From assembly GCA_017479785.1 (NCBI GenBank), contig JAFVBT010000088.1:1-26831 (forward strand): a DNA stretch of 26,831 bases, given 5' to 3'. This document shows, piece after piece, positions 23,060 to 26,831 of the stretch (the stretch's first letter is position 1; the number at the start of each line of letters is the position of its first letter). The stretch is from Alphaproteobacteria bacterium. Its GTDB lineage: Bacteria > Pseudomonadota > Alphaproteobacteria > RF32 > CAG-239. A program made the position numbers and the translations under genes. The notes under the pieces were generated by a model. That model did no database searches and was not told where the DNA came from. It saw nothing but the letters and a program-made list of their open reading frames with translations.

Positions 23060-24412
23060 CTATTTTTTATCTTTTGTTTTGTCGTCGGATGCCTTTGCAA
23101 GATCTTTTGCCTTATTATCAATAACATTTTTGTTGTCGTTTTGACCATATAAATACAAGGCTTTAACCATATCAAGCGCACGAATCAGCTGATAATCCTT
23201 TATTTCTTTATTGTCTTTTTTGTTTTCGGCATCTTTCTTCTTATCGCCGGTTTGTTCATTTTTAAGCGCACCTTTCAGGTTAGCTTCACTGATATTCAGG
23301 CCGTAATCCTCAAGTTCTTCAATTTTTGCCTGCTTGACAACAACATCAGGTTCAATACCCTTGGCCTGAATGGAACGACCGGAAGGCGTGTAATAACGCG
23401 CGGTTGTAATACGCATTGCGCCGTTGTTTCTGAGAGGAATAACCGTTTGAACCGAACCTTTACCGAACGATTTTTCGCCCAAAATTACCGCACGGTGATG
23501 GTCTTGCAATGCACCGGATAAAATTTCGGCCGCCGATGCCGAACCTTCATTAATCATAACGACAATCGGCAAATCTTTGGCAATATCACCGCGTGTTGCA
23601 GAATATTTAACGGTGTCTTCTTCATTACGCGAGCGTGTGGAAACAATTTCGCCTTGTTCCAAAAACAGATCAGAAACTTTAACGGCCTGATCCAACAGTC
23701 CGCCCGGATTGTTGCGAACATCAATAACCAAACCGGCTAATTTATTTTTCAATTTCTTTTGTGAATCCGTGACGGCTTTGCGGATATCTTCATCAATATC
23801 TTCATTAAAACCGGAAATACGGATATACAGAATGTCTTCATTTTTCAGTTCGCTTTTAACCGATTGAATTTTGATTTCATCACGCGTCAAAGTTACGGTG
23901 AAAGGTTTTGCATTTACGCGGCGGATAGTGACTTTGACTTTGGTGCCTACCTTGCCGCGTAATTTGCTGACAACTTCGTTTAAGGTTAAGCCGATTACCG
24001 TTTCGCCGTCAATGTCGGTAATGTAGTCACCGGCTTTAATACCAGCTTTTGCTGCCGGCGTATCATCAATCGGGGAAATAACTTTAACAACACCGTTTTC
24101 TTGAGTAATTTCAATGCCGAGACCGCCGAATTTACCTTGTGTTTGTTCATTCATATACTTGAAATCTTCGGCATTTAAGTAGCTGGAATGCGGATCCAAA
24201 GATGTCAGCATACCGTTGATTGCCGCTTCCACCAACTGTTTATCGGATATTTCTTCCACATAGGAAGTTTTGGTGCGCTCCATAACTTCGCCGAAAATGT
24301 TGAGCAGTTCATAGGTGTTTACCTGTTCCTGTTCTTTTTTCTCTTTGGCATACGAAGTGCATGCGATAAGACTGAAAATTAAAGCTGAAGCAATCAACGA
24401 TTTTTTTATCAT
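23060..24412 (-). CDS. ctpA: C-terminal processing peptidase (S41 family), possibly a lipoprotein
   Basis: 450 residues. Periplasmic serine protease that trims or degrades envelope proteins. The N-terminus is a signal sequence with a lipobox-like LIAC (15-18), so Cys18 may be lipidated. A PDZ domain lies at about 95-165 (GLGIEITQENGVVKV and AGIKAGDYITDIDG). The S41 core has NEGSAS with the catalytic Ser293 and GKG with Lys318, 25 residues apart as in other CtpA enzymes. The YYTPSGRSIQAKGIEPD motif is complete. The last 65 residues are Lys/Asp-rich and of low complexity. AAGGA lies eight bases before ATG 24412. It sits 15 bases after the envC-like stop and just before rppH. Confidence 0.95.
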   Translation of the reverse strand: MIKKSLIASALIFSLIACTSYAKEKKEQEQVNTYELLNIFGEVMERTKTSYVEEISDKQLVEAAINGMLTSLDPHSSYLNAEDFKYMNEQTQGKFGGLGIEITQENGVVKVISPIDDTPAAKAGIKAGDYITDIDGETVIGLTLNEVVSKLRGKVGTKVKVTIRRVNAKPFTVTLTRDEIKIQSVKSELKNEDILYIRISGFNEDIDEDIRKAVTDSQKKLKNKLAGLVIDVRNNPGGLLDQAVKVSDLFLEQGEIVSTRSRNEEDTVKYSATRGDIAKDLPIVVMINEGSASAAEILSGALQDHHRAVILGEKSFGKGSVQTVIPLRNNGAMRITTARYYTPSGRSIQAKGIEPDVVVKQAKIEELEDYGLNISEANLKGALKNEQTGDKKKDAENKKDNKEIKDYQLIRALDMVKALYLYGQNDNKNVIDNKAKDLAKASDDKTKDKK

Positions 24413-24427
24413 AATTTTATTCCTTTG

Positions 24428-25638
24428 TTATTTTGATAACCATTCGTTCGGATCAACCGGACGATTCTTTTTTCTGATTTCCATGTGCAATTTCACATTA
24501 TCGCCTGCCGGCATAGTGCCGACCGGCTCACCGGCCAAAAGCATCTGTCCGACAGAAGCATCGGTTTCAGCCAAACCGCTCAACAGAGAGGTATAGCCTT
24601 CGCCGTGGTCAATAATGAGCAAATTGGCAAAATTCTTGAACGGACCGGCAAAAATAACCGTACCATCGTATGGCGCAATAACTTGTGCCTTTGAAACCGT
24701 TTTGATGTCTATACCGTTGGAAATAACTCCTTTAGACATTTCGGCATGAAATTTTGTGACAACAGGGCCGCGTGCCGGACGCGATAAACGTCCTTTTGCT
24801 TTGCCGAAACCGGTTGGCTCCTGCGATTGCGGCGCATAATCCGGTCGGTTGGCAGCACGGAGCTCCTCTGTTGCACGTTCGCGCGCCAAACGAGATTTCT
24901 CGGCCATTTGTTTTTGCTGTAATTCTTTCTGCTTTTCCAATTTTGCAACCAAATCACGCAAGTTGTTTGCTTGACTGGCTAAAGCCTTTGCTTTTTCTTG
25001 AGCTTCCTTGCTTTGGGTAGAAAGTTTGCTGTACATTTCGCTTTTTTGCTTAGATAAAACTTTCATATCAGCCTGTTGCTTTTCAAGTTCTTTATTTTCT
25101 TTTTCAATATCAGCCAAGCGTCCGGCAATTTCATCTTTTTGGCGACTGATATCTTCAATGCTTTGGCGAATGATTTGTGCCCGGCCTTCAAGCGCATGTG
25201 CGCTGCCGCGCAACAAAATACTGCTGCGCATAACATCCACCGGTGACAACGGTTGCACCAAAACAGCTTCCGATGGGCGCAAAGCTAAGTTTTGCAAAGC
25301 GGCTAATGTTTCAATCAACATACCGTGTTCGCGATTGAATTTCTTCTCCGATTCGGCCAAATGTTTTTGCAGAATTTCCAAGTCGTCTTGCTTTTTACGG
25401 ACTTCATCTTCACCATTTTGAATTTTTTTGGCGGCAGCAATTAATTTTGATTGATACCGTCAAGTTCTTTTTTAACTTGGGCCGCCTGCTGTTCGTATTT
25501 TTGGCGCTCTTGCTTTGCTTTGCGTGCCTGCTCTTCAACTTTGGCAACATCGGCACTGGATACGGCCGCCGCTACGGTATTTGGGGCAATAGCCGTTATC
25601 AAGCTCAAAACTGTAATGATGAAAAGCGTGTTTTTCAC
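24428..25638 (-). pseudogene. envC: EnvC-like murein hydrolase activator, interrupted by a one-base frameshift
   Basis: Two frames make one protein. The first runs from GTG 25638 (AGGA seven bases upstream) with signal peptide and coiled coil, and ends at TAA near 25441 after KKELDGINQN. The second frame, open from upstream of 25436, continues the coiled coil as KLIAAAKKIQNGEDEV and runs to 24428. One extra A in the AAAA run at about 25444-25447 would join them into about 403 residues, a normal EnvC length. The C-terminal LytM/M23 domain lacks zinc ligands: the usual HGIDI is NGIDI and the usual HLH is KLH, as in activators that are not enzymes. EnvC activates septal amidases such as AmiC. 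Whether the frameshift is real or a sequencing error cannot be told; such a gene would be expected to matter for division. Confidence 0.85.
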
Positions 25639-25648
25639 AATAAAGTCC

Positions 25649-26831
25649 TTATTTTTTCAACAACGAGTGTCCTGTCATTTCTGCCGGCTGTTCAATGCCG
25701 AGCAAATCCAATAAAGTCGGGGATATATCGGCCAAACGTCCGTCGTTCAAACCTTTAACTTGTGCCGGCGCATTGTAAAGAACGGCTTGAACCTTGCCGA
25801 CCGTGTGTGCCGTGTATGGCTGACCGGTATTTTCATCTACCATCTTTTCAACATTACCGTGATCGGCTGTCACCAAAAGCACACCGTTAACATTTTTGAT
25901 GGCTTGCATCACGCGACCGAGTGATTTATCAACTGCGGCAACAGCTTGCAAAGCCGCCTTCATGATGCCTGTATGTCCGACCATGTCGCCATTGGCAAAG
26001 TTGCATATAATCGTATCATATTTTTTGCTTTCTATTGCTTCAACCAAAGCATCGGTAACTTCATAAATGCTCATTTCCGGCTTTAAGTCATAAGTTGCAA
26101 CTTTCGGACTGTTAATCAAAATTCTATCTTCACCTTTGAACATTCTTTCTTCGCCGCCGTTAAAGAAAAATGTGACATGCGCATATTTTTCCGTTTCAGC
26201 GATTCTCAGTTGTGTCATGCCATGATTGGCAATGATTTCGCCGTATATATTTTTTAAGGCTTCCGGTGCAAAAATCGTTTTCATGAACCGATTATGATCA
26301 ACAGAGTATTCGGCCATGCCGACACTTATTGAAAAATCAACGGTCTTTTGTCTGGAAAATCCGGTAAAATCTTTATCGGACAGGGCGTACAAAATTTCTC
26401 GGGCACGGTCAGCACGGAAGTTGGCCATCAAAACCGCATCGCCGTCTTCGGCACCCCGGTAATCTCCCAAAACGCAAGGTACGACAAATTCATCCGTTAC
26501 ATTGGCTGCGTATGAGGCTTTTATGGCTTCGTCGGCTGTATTATAGCGTTTGCCGTCAGCCGAAACAATGTTGTTATATGCTAATTCAACGCGATCCCAA
26601 CGTTTATCACGATCCATGGCATAAAAACGACCGGATAAAGTTGCGATACGCACATGCGGCATATCTTTAACCGATTCGCTAAATTGCGCCAAAAAGCTTT
26701 CGCCCGATGTCGGTGGGGTATCACGCCCGTCTAAAAAGGCATGAACGCATACATCTATTCCGTTACGATTTAAGATTTCGCACAACGCGACAATATGATT
26801 TTGATGAGAGTGAACGCCGCCCGGTGACATC
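25649..26831 (-). CDS. gpmI: 2,3-bisphosphoglycerate-independent phosphoglycerate mutase (N-terminus beyond the right edge)
   Basis: Interconverts 3- and 2-phosphoglycerate in glycolysis. The visible 393 residues start at SPGGVHSHQNH and run to the stop at 25649. They include HAFLDGRDTPPTSG, the substrate domain, the metal-site motif NFANGDMVGHTG and VTADHGNVE, and the terminal segment PTLLDLLGIEQPAEMTGHSL. About 110-120 residues, with the catalytic serine, are missing at the right edge. The ATG at 26830 is an internal Met, not the start. The stop lies ten bases before the envC GTG, so the two genes are likely co-transcribed. The order gpmI, envC, ctpA is common in alphaproteobacteria. Confidence 0.96.
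   Translation of the reverse strand, partial: MSPGGVHSHQNHIVALCEILNRNGIDVCVHAFLDGRDTPPTSGESFLAQFSESVKDMPHVRIATLSGRFYAMDRDKRWDRVELAYNNIVSADGKRYNTADEAIKASYAANVTDEFVVPCVLGDYRGAEDGDAVLMANFRADRAREILYALSDKDFTGFSRQKTVDFSISVGMAEYSVDHNRFMKTIFAPEALKNIYGEIIANHGMTQLRIAETEKYAHVTFFFNGGEERMFKGEDRILINSPKVATYDLKPEMSIYEVTDALVEAIESKKYDTIICNFANGDMVGHTGIMKAALQAVAAVDKSLGRVMQAIKNVNGVLLVTADHGNVEKMVDENTGQPYTAHTVGKVQAVLYNAPAQVKGLNDGRLADISPTLLDLLGIEQPAEMTGHSLLKK

Noticed and set aside
25436..25450. Deliberate -1 recoding in the envC-like gene
   Set aside because: There is no standard X XXY YYZ slippery heptamer, and the A run is only four bases, too short for usual transcriptional slippage. A mutation or sequencing error is simpler, though recoding is not excluded.
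25441..25638. A separate 65-residue secreted protein
   Set aside because: Its signal peptide and coiled coil continue directly in the next frame to an EnvC-type LytM domain; the short frame is the front of the broken envC-like gene.

Overview
The window is a stretch of AT-leaning bacterial chromosome with no mobile element, CRISPR array, rRNA or tRNA that I can see. The gene order and protein types point to an alphaproteobacterium. The rne / amidase / PBP1A / prfB block, the gpmI / envC / ctpA / rppH block and the insert-bearing RNase E are all typical of that class. The AT-rich composition would suit one of the uncultured, low-GC, often gut-associated lineages, but that last step is an inference.

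Layout from left to right: the C-terminal part of an FAD-dependent oxidoreductase (1-773); dnaJ (880-1998) converging on a Lon-family protease (2013-4448, minus). Divergent from the protease is a plus-strand cluster: two membrane-anchored TPR proteins (4518-6011, 6033-7496), a large secreted or anchored protein made of about 26 MORN_2-type repeats (7581-9755), and a small SlyX-family protein (9748-9957). Converging on it is a minus-strand envelope operon that reads amiC (18500-17268), mrcA/PBP1A (17193-14776), prfB (14776-13657, read through a programmed +1 frameshift), a YhdP/AsmA-like protein (13643-10410) and a HAD-like protein (10444-9926). After a 409-base divergent control region with strong inverted repeats come rne (18910-21225) and an M48 metallopeptidase with a TPR tail (21201-22553). 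The final minus-strand operon is gpmI (partial at the right edge), envC (broken by a one-base frameshift), ctpA and rppH.

How the genes fit together: much of the window concerns the cell envelope. PBP1A builds peptidoglycan; AmiC cleaves it and EnvC-type proteins activate such amidases. CtpA and the M48 protease handle periplasmic proteolysis, and the YhdP-like protein fits lipid transport to the outer membrane. A second theme is RNA and protein turnover: RNase E, RppH (which makes the 5'-monophosphate ends that RNase E prefers), DnaJ and a Lon-type protease.

The least explained part is 4518-9755: two TPR proteins with single membrane anchors followed by a very long MORN_2 array, none assignable to a known pathway. 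Other points worth attention are the rne leader with a perfect 13-base inverted repeat, the envC frameshift, the missing conventional start of the second TPR gene, and a HAD-like protein whose motif I reads DFHG.
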